63,248 nucleotides of DNA from Bacteroidales bacterium (GTDB lineage: Bacteria > Bacteroidota > Bacteroidia > Bacteroidales > UBA932), in the NCBI GenBank assembly GCA_024693285.1, contig JAILLE010000011.1, positions 1 through 63,248 of the forward strand, in the 5' to 3' direction. The notes beneath the pieces were generated by a model. It was given only the letters and a program-made list of their open reading frames with translations, was not told the origin of the DNA and did not search any database. This document shows positions 46,097 to 55,691 of this stretch, piece by piece. How positions within the stretch are numbered: position 1 is the stretch's first letter; the number at the start of each line of letters is the position of its first letter. A program made the position numbers and the translations under genes.

Positions 46097-48538
46097 ATGA
46101 AGCTCTCTTACAATTGGCTGAAAGATTATCTCGAGTTTGACCTGACCCCCGCGAAGATCGCTGAGGTGATGACCGACATCGGTATCGAGGTCGACTCTGT
46201 CGAGGAACAGGAGGAAATCCCTGGTGGACTGGCCGGGGTGGTTGTGGCGGAAGTTCTTGAGTGCGAGCCGCATCCGGATTCGGACCATCTCCATGTCACA
46301 AAGGTGAATGACGGTTCCGCTGAGCCTGTCACCGTGGTTTGCGGAGCCCCGAACGTGGCCGCTGGACAGAAAGTCCTGTTCGCCAGGATCGGCACCGTGC
46401 TTCCGGGCGATTTCAAGATCAAGAAGTCCAAGATCCGTGGGGTCGAGTCCATGGGTATGATATGCGCCGAGGATGAGCTAGGTATCGGAGAGGACCATTC
46501 CGGTATCATGGTGCTTCCTGCCGACGCTGTCGTGGGCACTCCCGCGAAGGATTATCTCCACCTCAAGACCGAGGCTGTCATTGAATATGAGATCACGGCC
46601 AACAGGGTTGACGCCTCTTCCCATATCGGAGTGGCTCGTGACCTGTATGCCTGGATGAAACTCAACGATATTCCCTGCTCCTTCAAGTATCCTTCGATCG
46701 AGGCTTGGAAGCCGGGCGAAGGTACCGCTATTCCAATTGATGTCCAGGATCCCACCGCGGCTCCGAGATATTGCGGTATCACAGTCAAGGGTGTCAAGGT
46801 CGGACCTTCTCCCGAGTGGCTCCGCAAGAGGCTTATGGCCATAGGACTCAGGCCGATAGACAATGTGGTAGATGTCTCCAACTTCATCCTTTGGGAGCTC
46901 GGCCAGCCTCTCCATACCTTCGACGCTGACAAGATCTCCGGGGGGAAAGTCATTGTCAGAAGGGCCTCTGAGGGTGAGAAGATCGTCACCCTTGACGAGA
47001 TGGAGAGGAAGCTTTCCGCGGAGGATATCGTGATCGCTGATGAGAACGGCCCGATGTGCATCGCCGGTGTGTTTGGCGGCATCGATTCCGGCGTGACTGA
47101 ATCTACTACCAACGTGTTTATTGAGAGCGCCTATTTCGATCCCGGTTCCATCCGCAAGACATCCAAGAGGCACACCCTCCAGACCGATGCCTCGTTCCGT
47201 TTCGAGAGGGGATGCGACCCGGCGATAGGTGATTACGCCTGTAAGCGCGCCGCCTTACTTATTAAGGAACTTGCTGGTGGTGAGATTGTTGGAGACATGG
47301 AGGAGTTCTATCCTGAGATGATCGCCAAGAAGGTCATCGACCTCGATTACGACCGCATCGAGAACTTCATCGGGAAGAAGATCGGCCATGACACTATTGA
47401 GAAGATTCTCACGTTCCTGGCTTATGACTTCATTGAGAAGAGGCCTGGAGGCGCCAAAGTCGCCGCTCCGTCCTATATGGTTGATGTCGAGAGGGAATGT
47501 GATGTGGTCGAGGAGATCCTCAGGGTCTACGGCTACAACAACATCGATCTTCCCCGTCACATGAAGATGTCCGTCAACGCGACCCCCACTCCGGAACCCG
47601 AGGCTATCCGTAACGGAATATCCAATTTCCTGGCCGCCAACGGTTTCGTAGAGATGATGAACAATTCCCTGACGAAAGCCGCATATTACAAAGGCCTTAC
47701 GACCTATCCGGAAGAAAGGTGCGCCACTATCGTCAACCCCCTGAGCTCTGACCTGAATGTCATGAGGCAGAACCTTATATTCAACGGTCTCGAGGTGATG
47801 GCTTACAATATCAACCGCCAGATATCCTCGATGAAGCTCTTTGAATATGGTTCCGTCTATAGCCGTGATCCCCAGGGTGACGGTACGACTCTCGCTTCCT
47901 ACGAGGAGCACCAGGCATATTCAATGTTCATCACCGGTTCTCCCGAGAAGTCCTGGAACATCCAGCCCGGGAAGAGCAGCTTCTTCGAGTTGAAGGGCTA
48001 TCTGGATCTTCTCCTGAGGCGTTTCGGTGCTGACATTTACCAGATGGAGACCACTCCCGCTCCTGCTGACATTTTCAGTGAGGGTGTGTGCTACGCACTG
48101 CCGGGCTCTCATCAGCCTCTTGCGGTTGTCGGTACGGTTCTGCCTTCTCTCGCGAGGAAATTTGATGTCAAGCAGCCCGCATTCGCCGCTGAGGTCAATT
48201 GGAATACCCTTTTCAAACTTGTCAAGAGGGATAAGGTGGCGTTCAAGGAGTTGCCCAAATTCCCCGAGGTGCGCAGGGATCTCGCCCTCCTTTTGGACGA
48301 AGATGTTTGCTATGCCGATCTTTACAAGAGCGCGTTCAAGGCAGCTAAGAAGCTCCTCAAGAGCGTGACCTTGTTTGATGTCTACAGGGGCGACAAGATT
48401 CCCGCGGGCAAGAAGCAGTATGCCTTGGGCTTCGTCCTCCAGAATCTGGAGAAGACATTGACAGACAGCGATGTGGAGAGGATTATGGACAGATTGCTGT
48501 CGACATTCACTGGTGAGTACGGAGCTACTTTGAGGTAA
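46097..48538 (+). CDS. pheT: Phenylalanyl-tRNA synthetase beta subunit
   Basis: 813 aa, full length. Domains in order: N-terminal strand and tRNA-binding (EMAP/OB) domain (VVVAEVLECEPHPDSDHLHV), B3/B4 editing domain (RPIDNVVDVSNFILWELGQP), B5 (VIDLDYDRIENFIGKK), the catalytic-like core, and the C-terminal ferredoxin-fold anticodon-binding domain (KFPEVRRDLALLLDEDVCYA). The alpha subunit gene pheS is not in this window, so the two subunits are encoded apart. Confidence 0.98.
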   Translation: MKLSYNWLKDYLEFDLTPAKIAEVMTDIGIEVDSVEEQEEIPGGLAGVVVAEVLECEPHPDSDHLHVTKVNDGSAEPVTVVCGAPNVAAGQKVLFARIGTVLPGDFKIKKSKIRGVESMGMICAEDELGIGEDHSGIMVLPADAVVGTPAKDYLHLKTEAVIEYEITANRVDASSHIGVARDLYAWMKLNDIPCSFKYPSIEAWKPGEGTAIPIDVQDPTAAPRYCGITVKGVKVGPSPEWLRKRLMAIGLRPIDNVVDVSNFILWELGQPLHTFDADKISGGKVIVRRASEGEKIVTLDEMERKLSAEDIVIADENGPMCIAGVFGGIDSGVTESTTNVFIESAYFDPGSIRKTSKRHTLQTDASFRFERGCDPAIGDYACKRAALLIKELAGGEIVGDMEEFYPEMIAKKVIDLDYDRIENFIGKKIGHDTIEKILTFLAYDFIEKRPGGAKVAAPSYMVDVERECDVVEEILRVYGYNNIDLPRHMKMSVNATPTPEPEAIRNGISNFLAANGFVEMMNNSLTKAAYYKGLTTYPEERCATIVNPLSSDLNVMRQNLIFNGLEVMAYNINRQISSMKLFEYGSVYSRDPQGDGTTLASYEEHQAYSMFITGSPEKSWNIQPGKSSFFELKGYLDLLLRRFGADIYQMETTPAPADIFSEGVCYALPGSHQPLAVVGTVLPSLARKFDVKQPAFAAEVNWNTLFKLVKRDKVAFKELPKFPEVRRDLALLLDEDVCYADLYKSAFKAAKKLLKSVTLFDVYRGDKIPAGKKQYALGFVLQNLEKTLTDSDVERIMDRLLSTFTGEYGATLR

Positions 48539-48541
48539 GGT

Positions 48542-49162
48542 ATGACGAGGAACAGGTTGGTCGGATCTTTTGTCGCCGTGGCGCTGGTCGTCTCGGCGAT
48601 AGCCTCATGCTCCAAGGAGCCGGGAGTGATCCCGAAGCGCCAGATGGAGAAGATCTACCATGACATGTTCCTGGTTGACCAGTGGGTGATGGAGTCCGAG
48701 GACAGGAGACGTCAGGCTGACACGGCCTGGCTGTACGAGCCGATATTTGAGAAATATGGCTACACTGTCGAGGATTACAGGACAAGCGTGAATTTCTATC
48801 TTTCCGATCCGAAGCGCTATGCGGAAATGATCGGGAGAGTGGTGAAGACCTTTGAGGATGAGTCCGCGGCCATTTATAGGGATATCCGCCAGCAGGAGAA
48901 GATCCGTCACAGGGCCGACTCGATCGCCAAGGCTATGAAAGTCTACTCATCGGATGATTTCACCAATTATGGAGACGTTTTCTATGTCAATTCGATGACT
49001 GACAAGATCAAGATGGAAAAGAACAGCAGAGGAGTCTATCACCCGGTTCCAGTGGTTGAAGATACTGTTTTCCATGGTCCTGAATTGATCATAAAGGATT
49101 CATCCTCAGTAGTTGAGCCATCTTCTGTCAAAAAAACCAAGCCCATACCATGGCGAGAATAG
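48542..49162 (+). CDS. DUF4296 lipoprotein
   Basis: 206 aa. Signal with lipobox AIASC (residues about 19-23), then KEPGVIPKRQMEKIYHDMFL and VDQW, YEPIFEKYGYTVEDYRTSVN, the DUF4296 core. Function unknown; restricted to Bacteroidota. Starts 3 bp after pheT and overlaps the amidohydrolase gene by 13 bp, so it is in the ftsY-pheT operon. Confidence 0.88.
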   Translation: MTRNRLVGSFVAVALVVSAIASCSKEPGVIPKRQMEKIYHDMFLVDQWVMESEDRRRQADTAWLYEPIFEKYGYTVEDYRTSVNFYLSDPKRYAEMIGRVVKTFEDESAAIYRDIRQQEKIRHRADSIAKAMKVYSSDDFTNYGDVFYVNSMTDKIKMEKNSRGVYHPVPVVEDTVFHGPELIIKDSSSVVEPSSVKKTKPIPWRE

Positions 49163-50337
49163 CCGCTGAATATCTATACACCCTGGACCGTCCCGAACCG
49201 ATTCGGAACGGTTATGTGGAATATGACTATAAAGGCACTATCACCGCAATCGGTGAGTGCCAGGAGCCAGATTCCGAAGAGATATTCCTGGAAGGAGCTG
49301 TTGTCCCTGGCTTCGTGAACTCCCATTGCCATGTGGAACTGTCGTCTATGTGGAAACTTTTCCGCAAAGGGACAGGGATGGCCGGTTTTATTGACCAAAT
49401 CAACGCTCTGAGAGACACGAAACCTCTCCAGGAGAAGATAGAAGACATCCGCAAGTGGATGGACCTGATGTGGGAGAGGGGAGTTTCCGCGATGGCGGAC
49501 ATCAGCAATTGCGATGACTCTTTCGCCATTAAAAAAGAGTCCCCGATGTACACCAGAACCTTCCTGGAGGTGTTCGGGACCGAGCCTGAGGACTGCGCTG
49601 ACGTGATGGATTCCGTTTTGAAACTGAAGAAAAAGGCTGATCGGCTCAGGCTGGACGCCTCTCCAACTCCTCACGCCTGCTACACCATGAGTCCGGAGCT
49701 TGTCACCGCGGTTTCTGCCGAGGGGCTCAAAACCGGCTTCCTTTCGTTCCATAGCGAGGAAACGGAAGAGGAAGAGGATATGCTTAAATATGGCAAAGGG
49801 ACGATGTGGGACAACCGCAAGGCGGCGGGGATGAGTGTGCCACCAGTGACTGGAAAGTCATCTCTGTTGTATTTTATAGACAGACTGGAAAAGGCCCATC
49901 CGGCCCCCTTCGATGAGCATATTCTTTTGGTTCATGAGGTTTGTATGGACCAGGAGGGAATAGATGCGGTGAAAAGGGTTATGCGGCATCCGTATATCGC
50001 TCTTTGTCCCTGCTCCAACATATTTATACACAATGCCCTGCCTCCGGTTAACCTGATGCGCCGAAATGGGCTTAAGCTGACTGTCGGTACTGACTCGCTC
50101 TCCAGCAATGACGATCTTGACATGGTCAGGGAACTCTATTGCCTTCAAGGACATGTCGATGGGCTCACCTTGGGAGAGCTGCTTACCTGGGCTTGTCGCA
50201 ATGGCGCCGAGTTCCTTGGAAAGGAGAGCATTTTCGGAACATTGGAGATCGGCAAGAGACCAGGAATTGTGTTTATTGACAACCTCGACGCCAACGGCCA
50301 GCTGACAGCTGGAAGTACCTCATTTAGATTGGCTTAA
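49150..50337 (+). CDS. Amidohydrolase (ATZ/TRZ-like, chlorohydrolase or aminodeoxyfutalosine-deaminase-like)
   Basis: 395 aa. Composite TIM-barrel amidohydrolase: VVPGFVNSHCHVELS (His59 and His61 bind metal), LSFHSEETEEEE (His/Glu), LLVHEVCMDQEG (His), and LTVGTDSLSSNDDLDM (Asp). This is the deaminase-type subgroup that includes MtaD, SsnA and aminodeoxyfutalosine deaminase. Other menaquinone genes are not seen here, so the substrate stays open. Overlaps the DUF4296 gene by 13 bp; 4 bp before the radical SAM gene. Confidence 0.82.
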   Translation: MARIAAEYLYTLDRPEPIRNGYVEYDYKGTITAIGECQEPDSEEIFLEGAVVPGFVNSHCHVELSSMWKLFRKGTGMAGFIDQINALRDTKPLQEKIEDIRKWMDLMWERGVSAMADISNCDDSFAIKKESPMYTRTFLEVFGTEPEDCADVMDSVLKLKKKADRLRLDASPTPHACYTMSPELVTAVSAEGLKTGFLSFHSEETEEEEDMLKYGKGTMWDNRKAAGMSVPPVTGKSSLLYFIDRLEKAHPAPFDEHILLVHEVCMDQEGIDAVKRVMRHPYIALCPCSNIFIHNALPPVNLMRRNGLKLTVGTDSLSSNDDLDMVRELYCLQGHVDGLTLGELLTWACRNGAEFLGKESIFGTLEIGKRPGIVFIDNLDANGQLTAGSTSFRLA

Positions 50338-50341
50338 GGAT

Positions 50342-51097
50342 ATGATGCGAGAGGAGATAGTCTTTGGCCCCATACATTCCAGAAGGCTGGGCTCGTCCTT
50401 GGGAATCAACTTGCTTCCCGAGAAAGGTAAGCTGTGCAACTTCGATTGTATCTATTGCGAATGCGGCTGGAATAAGGATGGGCGAGGCGACAAGGCTATT
50501 CCGGACGCCAAGAAACTCAGAAAGGCTCTTGAAGCTAAGTTAAAGGACTGCGTCAAGAATAGTGTGGGGATAGATTCCATAACGTTCTCAGGGGACGGGG
50601 AACCAACTTTGAATCCTGATTTCCCGGAGATAATCTCCATAACTATTGAGTTGAGGGACAGGTATTTCCCTTCTGCCAAGGTGTCTGTCTTATCCAACGC
50701 CACACGAGTAGGGAAGCCCGAGGTTTTCGAGGCGTTGAAGAAGGTGGATAATCCGATCCTGAAGCTGGACGCACCCACTGACGAACTTGTCCGGAAGATT
50801 AACCAACCCCATGGAGATTATCATGTGGCCGATGTGGTCGAATCCCTTCGAAAGTTTGACGGAGATTTCGTGCTTCAGACGATGTTCCTTCGCTCCCCGG
50901 ATTTCGACTCATCCTCCTCGGAGGTTCTGGACGGTTGGATGGCGATTGTCAGGGATTTGAAGCCAAGGGAGGTGATGGTTTACACATTGGATCGTGAGGC
51001 CCCGGCCGAAGGCTTGGAAAAGTTCACCGTTGAGGAGATGGAAAGCCTTACGCGTCCTCTTATCGAGGAAGGTGTTAATATTCAAATACGTGGATAG
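50342..51097 (+). CDS. Radical SAM protein
   Basis: 251 aa. The 4Fe-4S motif CNFDCIYC (Cys32, Cys36, Cys39) follows VFGPIHSRRLGSSLGINLLP, a start shared with a COG0731-like group of radical SAM enzymes. SFSGDGEPTLNPDF is the GGE-like SAM-binding motif. No second cluster motif is seen. Reaction unknown. The context (amidohydrolase, deoC) hints at nucleoside or tRNA metabolism, but that is inference. Confidence 0.85.
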   Translation: MMREEIVFGPIHSRRLGSSLGINLLPEKGKLCNFDCIYCECGWNKDGRGDKAIPDAKKLRKALEAKLKDCVKNSVGIDSITFSGDGEPTLNPDFPEIISITIELRDRYFPSAKVSVLSNATRVGKPEVFEALKKVDNPILKLDAPTDELVRKINQPHGDYHVADVVESLRKFDGDFVLQTMFLRSPDFDSSSSEVLDGWMAIVRDLKPREVMVYTLDREAPAEGLEKFTVEEMESLTRPLIEEGVNIQIRG

Positions 51098-51125
51098 ATA
51101 ATTGATTACTAAAGATATACTTGAC

Positions 51126-52019
51126 ATGGAACCTTTATTACAAAAGTACGGTTACAATCCTGACGCGGAAAAGATCGGGAAGAGATTGGACACTATCGCC
51201 GCCAATATCGACAATGTGACGACCCCTGAGGTCCTCAAAACTTGCATGTCCATCATGGACCTGACGACTCTCCGCACCGAGGATACTCCTGACTCCGTCG
51301 CCAAACTGGCCGCTAAGGTCAACTCTTTCAAGGAGGATTTCCCCGCTTACCCGCTTCCGGCTTCTGTCTGCGTGTTTTCCAACATGGCTTCAGTGGTGAA
51401 GGACACCTTGACCGACAAGAGTGTCCATGTGACCGCGGTGTCCGGTTGTTTCCCGACTTCCCAGAGCTTTATCGAGGTCAAGGTCAAGGAGTGCGAGATG
51501 GCTGTCGAGGCAGGCGCTGACGAGATTGATATAGTCTTGGCTCTCAACTCATTCATTGCAAAGGATTATGAGTCCGCAAGGAAGGAGATCAGGGCGATGA
51601 AGGAGGCGATTGATTGCGCCGCCAACAAGCTCGGAAAGAAGGTTGTCTTGAAGGTGATCCTGGAGACTGGTTTGCTGGTCACCCCTGAGAGGATAGCGGA
51701 AGCCTCTTTCCTGGCTATGGAAGAGGATGCCGATTTCATAAAGACTTCCACCGGTAAAGTGAGCGTCAACGCCACACCTATGGCCGCCTACATTATGTGC
51801 GAGTGCGTCAAGGCTTTTTATGAGAAGACTGGAAGGAAGGTCGGTTTCAAGGCCGCCGGAGGCATCTCTACCGCCAAAGACGCTGTCTGCTACTATTCCA
51901 TAGTCAAGACAATCCTTGGAGATGAGTGGCTGGATAAGAGCCTGTTCCGCTTCGGAGTGAGCCGTCTGGCCAACTCGCTGATGTCAGCCATCGAGCAGAA
52001 GACGGTCTCGTATTTCTGA
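51126..52019 (+). CDS. deoC: Deoxyribose-phosphate aldolase
   Basis: 297 aa from the ATG at 51126; a TTG start at 51102 is also in frame. Splits 2-deoxyribose-5-phosphate into glyceraldehyde-3-phosphate and acetaldehyde in nucleoside salvage. Schiff-base Lys in ADFIKTSTGKVSVNAT; KAAGGISTAKDAVCYYSIVK provides the second conserved Lys; ADEIDIVLALN is the usual DeoC strand. Last gene of the run beginning at ftsY; a terminator follows. Confidence 0.95.
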   Translation: MEPLLQKYGYNPDAEKIGKRLDTIAANIDNVTTPEVLKTCMSIMDLTTLRTEDTPDSVAKLAAKVNSFKEDFPAYPLPASVCVFSNMASVVKDTLTDKSVHVTAVSGCFPTSQSFIEVKVKECEMAVEAGADEIDIVLALNSFIAKDYESARKEIRAMKEAIDCAANKLGKKVVLKVILETGLLVTPERIAEASFLAMEEDADFIKTSTGKVSVNATPMAAYIMCECVKAFYEKTGRKVGFKAAGGISTAKDAVCYYSIVKTILGDEWLDKSLFRFGVSRLANSLMSAIEQKTVSYF

Positions 52020-52066
52020 TTTTCTTGTCATTTTCGCTCTTTTTGAAGAGTAAAAAAATGCCTTGG

Positions 52067-52090
52067 AACGCCGCCTAGCGGCGTTTTTTG
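52067..52090 (+). terminator. Rho-independent terminator after deoC
   Basis: Stem AACGCCGC / GCGGCGTT with 3-nt loop CTA, followed by TTTTGTTTTT. Confidence 0.9.
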
Positions 52091-52165
52091 TTTTTATCCG
52101 TTGAATATTTCATCCAACGGATAGTCTGCCTTACCTTTGCCTCTGAAACAAAACTATCTTTTATT

Positions 52166-53740
52166 ATGAAAAACTTCTTCAAACTTTTGCTGCCGGCGCT
52201 GTTGCTCGCGTCTTGCGGCACCGAGGAGGGGTCTCCTCTCGCGTTGGACCCCCAGAACTCAAATGACAAAACCGAGGTGGTGGCTCACGGAATGATCGAA
52301 CTTGGAAAGAAGCTCGAGAATCCATATTCACGCTCCAACATGGCGGCAGCCCTCTCGGAACTCTATCCAACAAGGTCCGAGGCTCAGATTCCGGTCACGG
52401 ATCTTTATGTCCGGTTCCTCCCTAAAAGCGCTGAGGATTTCTCCCGGCTTGAGGACCTTGGTGTCGATCTCTTTGACCATCCGCTTGATCGCGAGATCAT
52501 TACGGATGGTGACTATTACCATGATCCCTCAATTCCGGAGGGAGAGATCTCTTGGCAGTACGCTGTGGTCCCTTCTCACTTCGTTTTCCCTTCCGGCATC
52601 GAGTGTGAGGTTCTTGAGGACTGCTTCATTCCCGACGACACTGTGCCGACAAGAGGCTTTGAGGATGTGGATTGGGATGTCGTGGAGACACGGTCCTTCG
52701 AGGCGACTGGTAACGGAGATATGATTCGTGTGGCGACCAGGGCTAAGACTAAGTCCAAACCATCCGGAAAGATAACTATCAAGGATGACAAGTTGGGCAA
52801 GACGGTCGGCGTCTCCGGAGTAAAGATCACGGCCAATGTATTCGTCAAAGTCTCGACGACTTACACTGATGAAAATGGAAACTACTCATTTTCAGCTAAA
52901 TTCTCAGCCAGGCCCAAGTACAGCCTATGCTTCCAGAACAAGCTCGGATTCACCATTGGCCTGAACCTGGTACTTCTCCCGGCCTCTGTGTCGACTCTCG
53001 GAAAGGATGATCCGGACGGGATCGATATGACAATCGACAGCAAGTCCGACGCCACATTGTTCCGCAGGTGTGTGGTCAACAACGCCGCTTATGATTATTA
53101 CCGGAAATGCTCAGCTACGAATGTCATCCTGCCTCCCAAAAAGCTGAGATTCTGGATTTTGAACAAGCTGAATCCTTCCAGCGCTCTGATGATGCATCAG
53201 GGAGCGATCCTTGACAGCAAGCTTGTCAGCAACTTCCTCCAGGCGTATAAAGTTGTCGTCCAGGTCTTCTCTCCGGACATCACGATCGGCTCAAAGGACA
53301 AGAACGGGAAATATGCCGACCTGTATTCGACCACAACCCATGAGATGGCTCACGCTTCTCATTTCACTATGGTCAGAGGTGGCTACTGGAATCCTTATGT
53401 GACCTATGTCCTTTCGTCTTATCTTTTGACCGGATCATGCTACGGCACAGGAAATGGGGAGAACGCCGGGTATTGTGAGGTCAGCGAGATGTGGGCCTAC
53501 CATGTGCAGAACATGGTCTACAAAGAGCGTTACGGGACCAATCCCCGCCAAGGGTATTCCAACTGGTTCCGTCCGGAGATCCTGACCACTCTTGAGGAAG
53601 GCGGAGTCACCCGGGCGCAGATCTGTGAGTCACTGAAGCCATCAGTTACCAACGTCGAAGCTTTCAAGAGCGAGTTGATCAGCGTCTGCCCCGCGAAGAA
53701 GACGCTCATCACCAACACCTTCAAGAAATACAACAAGTAG
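52166..53740 (+). CDS. Secreted lipoprotein with an HEMAH metallopeptidase-like motif
   Basis: 524 aa. Lipoprotein signal MKNFFKLLLPALLLASCGTE fixes the start; TACCTTTG at 52132-52139 is the likely promoter element. Residues about 185-265 form a carboxypeptidase-regulatory-like beta domain (KTVGVSGVKITANVFVKVST with YTDENGNYSF). TTTHEMAHASHF (His392, Glu393, His396) is an HExxH zinc motif; further His, Glu and Tyr follow, including CEVSEMWAYHVQNM, where the Glu could be the third ligand. Consistent with a surface-anchored gluzincin-like peptidase; family not recognised, so the activity is a prediction. Confidence 0.65.
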   Translation: MKNFFKLLLPALLLASCGTEEGSPLALDPQNSNDKTEVVAHGMIELGKKLENPYSRSNMAAALSELYPTRSEAQIPVTDLYVRFLPKSAEDFSRLEDLGVDLFDHPLDREIITDGDYYHDPSIPEGEISWQYAVVPSHFVFPSGIECEVLEDCFIPDDTVPTRGFEDVDWDVVETRSFEATGNGDMIRVATRAKTKSKPSGKITIKDDKLGKTVGVSGVKITANVFVKVSTTYTDENGNYSFSAKFSARPKYSLCFQNKLGFTIGLNLVLLPASVSTLGKDDPDGIDMTIDSKSDATLFRRCVVNNAAYDYYRKCSATNVILPPKKLRFWILNKLNPSSALMMHQGAILDSKLVSNFLQAYKVVVQVFSPDITIGSKDKNGKYADLYSTTTHEMAHASHFTMVRGGYWNPYVTYVLSSYLLTGSCYGTGNGENAGYCEVSEMWAYHVQNMVYKERYGTNPRQGYSNWFRPEILTTLEEGGVTRAQICESLKPSVTNVEAFKSELISVCPAKKTLITNTFKKYNK

Positions 53741-53768
53741 AGAAACCCGTCGCCCGCGCTATTTTTAT

Positions 53769-53798
53769 TTGCGAATTCGATAACAATTCGTATCTTTG
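53769..53798 (+). promoter_or_regulatory. Promoter of tRNA-Leu
   Basis: TTG at 53769-53771, 19-bp spacer, TATCTTTG at 53791-53798: full match to the consensus, 15 bp before the tRNA. Confidence 0.8.
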
Positions 53799-53813
53799 CA
53801 ATCCACTTGAAAA

Positions 53814-53896
53814 GCGCGGGTGGCGAAATGGTAGACGCGCTAGTTTCAGGAGCTAGTGTCAATTGCGACGTGTGAGTTCGACTCTCATCCCGCGCA
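53814..53896 (+). tRNA. tRNA-Leu (CAG)
   Basis: Acceptor GCGCGGG / CCCGCGC, discriminator A. Anticodon arm CTAGT-TTCAGGA-GCTAG gives CAG. A long variable arm (GTGTCAATTGCGACGTG region) marks the class II tRNA. CCA not encoded. Confidence 0.95.
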
Positions 53897-53903
53897 CGAA
53901 AAC

Positions 53904-53942
53904 GCCGTTCTGGAATCACTCTAGGACGGCTTCTTCGTTATC
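53904..53942 (+). terminator. Probable terminator after tRNA-Leu
   Basis: GCCGTTCT and AGGACGGC pair over 8 bp (one T-G) around an 11-nt loop, followed by TTCTTCGTTATCTTTT; the T run is imperfect. Confidence 0.6.
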
Positions 53943-54002
53943 TTTTGCGACATGTTAGCGAACTAAGCTATGATGTGGTGAACCATTTGAAATAATAAAC
54001 AC

Positions 54003-54026
54003 TATATTTGTCTTATAAACGTTTAT
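54003..54026 (+). promoter_or_regulatory. Promoter and possible operator of the TPR regulator gene
   Basis: TATATTTG at 54003-54010, then the perfect 12-bp palindrome ATAAACGTTTAT at 54015-54026, over the expected transcript start and 3 bp before the ATG. Confidence 0.5.
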
Positions 54027-54029
54027 CGT

Positions 54030-55688
54030 ATGACTAGGCAAATTCAGAAATATGTTGTTTTAGCTTTGGCTAGCATATTTCTTTCTGGCTGCGTGAACCG
54101 TGAAGTTAAGCAGACTATGCTGGAAGTCGAGGCTATTATCGATGAACGTCCTGCTGAGGCTCTTTCTATTATTAGTGAGATAGACTCCATAGCTCTGACC
54201 GGCAGGGCAGTCAAGGCGAAGTACTCCCTCCTCCAGGCCATGGCTCTGGACAAGAATTACATAGACACCGCCGACACCCGAATCGTCCAGCCCGCCGTTG
54301 ACTGGTACTCCCGCCACGGCAACCCGGAAGAGAAACTGAAGGCGTGGATGTATCTGGGAATAGAGCAGTTTAATGGCCAGAGATACAATGAGGCTATCGT
54401 CTCGTTATATAGAGCGGGAGATTATGCGTCAAAGGTTAGCGATCAGAACCTATTGGGAATACTTTACGCTATAACATCGGACACATATACAAAGACAGAG
54501 GACTATGTCCAAGCCTCATATTATATTGACAAGTCCATTGAATGTTTCCATCAAAGTGGCAGGAAAGACCAGGAGGACAAAGAGCGCGTGCGCAAAGTCT
54601 TGAATTTAATACAATTAAGAGAATGGGAAGAAGCTGACGCCTCGTTCCAGGCGCTTCTCTCTGATTCTTCGTTGAGCGCTTCGTTAAAGAACAGGGTTAA
54701 AATAGATTATGCCCAGTTTCTATTGTCACCGCCAATCCATAATGACTCACTGGCCAACATATTGATCTCGGAGGCGTTATCAGATGGTGGAGTTCTTAGG
54801 GGAACCTCACAATGGTTCTCATATGCGTACCTTCTCTCTTCTGTCGGTAAAAAAGAGGGGTCGGAAGCTATTTGGGACGATCCTGTATTTTACGATAGAA
54901 AGAACAACTATGACTATTATTACTGGAAGCATCGTGAGAAGTTGTTAAATAATGACTACAAAGGCGCATATTCCTTATTATGGTCGGCGATGCAGTCACG
55001 GGATTCCTTGATTAGAGAGAGTTTCTATCTTTCCGCCTCGAATTCTCAGAGGTTGTTTTTAGAGAAAGTTAATCGTGAGCGGTCATTGATTATACAGAAC
55101 AAGAATAAACTGATTAGTATAATTGTTCTCTTTTTACTGATAGCGATTCTTTTGGCTGGCAATATCCGTAACCACTACAAAAGGAAGAATCAATCGCTGA
55201 TAGAAGATAACGATCGTCAGGAAATGGCTGTCGCACTTATGAGATCGGAAATGGACAAGATGGAAAAACACCTTAGCAAAGAATCGATAGAAAAGGAAAG
55301 AGCCAAGTTTGCTTTTCTCGCTGATATCTATGATAATTACTATCGAGCATACTCGAGTGATCTCGACAGTGACGACAGATTAAACAGGATTCTTCGATCC
55401 AAGATCGGGGACCTAAGATCCAGCCCTGACGCTCGTGATAGTTTTGAGAAACTGATAGATAAGGAGATGGGGGGAAAGATGACTCGTTTTCGCCGGGATT
55501 TTCCCGACCTCTCGGACAAAGAGTATTGTATGGCTAGCTACATTTTCGCCGGATTCGACAACACCCTCGCCACTGTGATCATGAACGTTTCTTCGGTGGA
55601 TAACTATCGGAAGATGAAAAGCCGTCTAAAAAGCAAGATATCTAATTCCGAGATAGGAAATAAGGAGGATTATTTGAGACTCTTTTAG
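54030..55688 (+). CDS. Membrane-anchored TPR regulator with C-terminal LuxR-like domain
   Basis: 552 aa. Lipobox-like LSGC near residue 21; tetratricopeptide-type helices about 40-330 (EKLKAWMYLGIEQFNGQRYN and onward); a transmembrane helix at about 364-382 (LISIIVLFLLIAILLAGNI); a cytoplasmic coiled coil; then a C-terminal domain FPDLSDKEYCMASYIFAGFD, NTLATVIMNVSSVDNYRKMK, a weak LuxR/GerE-like helix-turn-helix seen in many Bacteroidota TPR regulators. Such proteins are thought to sense periplasmic or peptide signals and control the adjacent operon. It stands directly upstream of the peptide cluster and is the natural regulator candidate. Codon use is more AT-rich than in the core genes. Confidence 0.75.
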   Translation: MTRQIQKYVVLALASIFLSGCVNREVKQTMLEVEAIIDERPAEALSIISEIDSIALTGRAVKAKYSLLQAMALDKNYIDTADTRIVQPAVDWYSRHGNPEEKLKAWMYLGIEQFNGQRYNEAIVSLYRAGDYASKVSDQNLLGILYAITSDTYTKTEDYVQASYYIDKSIECFHQSGRKDQEDKERVRKVLNLIQLREWEEADASFQALLSDSSLSASLKNRVKIDYAQFLLSPPIHNDSLANILISEALSDGGVLRGTSQWFSYAYLLSSVGKKEGSEAIWDDPVFYDRKNNYDYYYWKHREKLLNNDYKGAYSLLWSAMQSRDSLIRESFYLSASNSQRLFLEKVNRERSLIIQNKNKLISIIVLFLLIAILLAGNIRNHYKRKNQSLIEDNDRQEMAVALMRSEMDKMEKHLSKESIEKERAKFAFLADIYDNYYRAYSSDLDSDDRLNRILRSKIGDLRSSPDARDSFEKLIDKEMGGKMTRFRRDFPDLSDKEYCMASYIFAGFDNTLATVIMNVSSVDNYRKMKSRLKSKISNSEIGNKEDYLRLF

Positions 55689-55691
55689 CCT

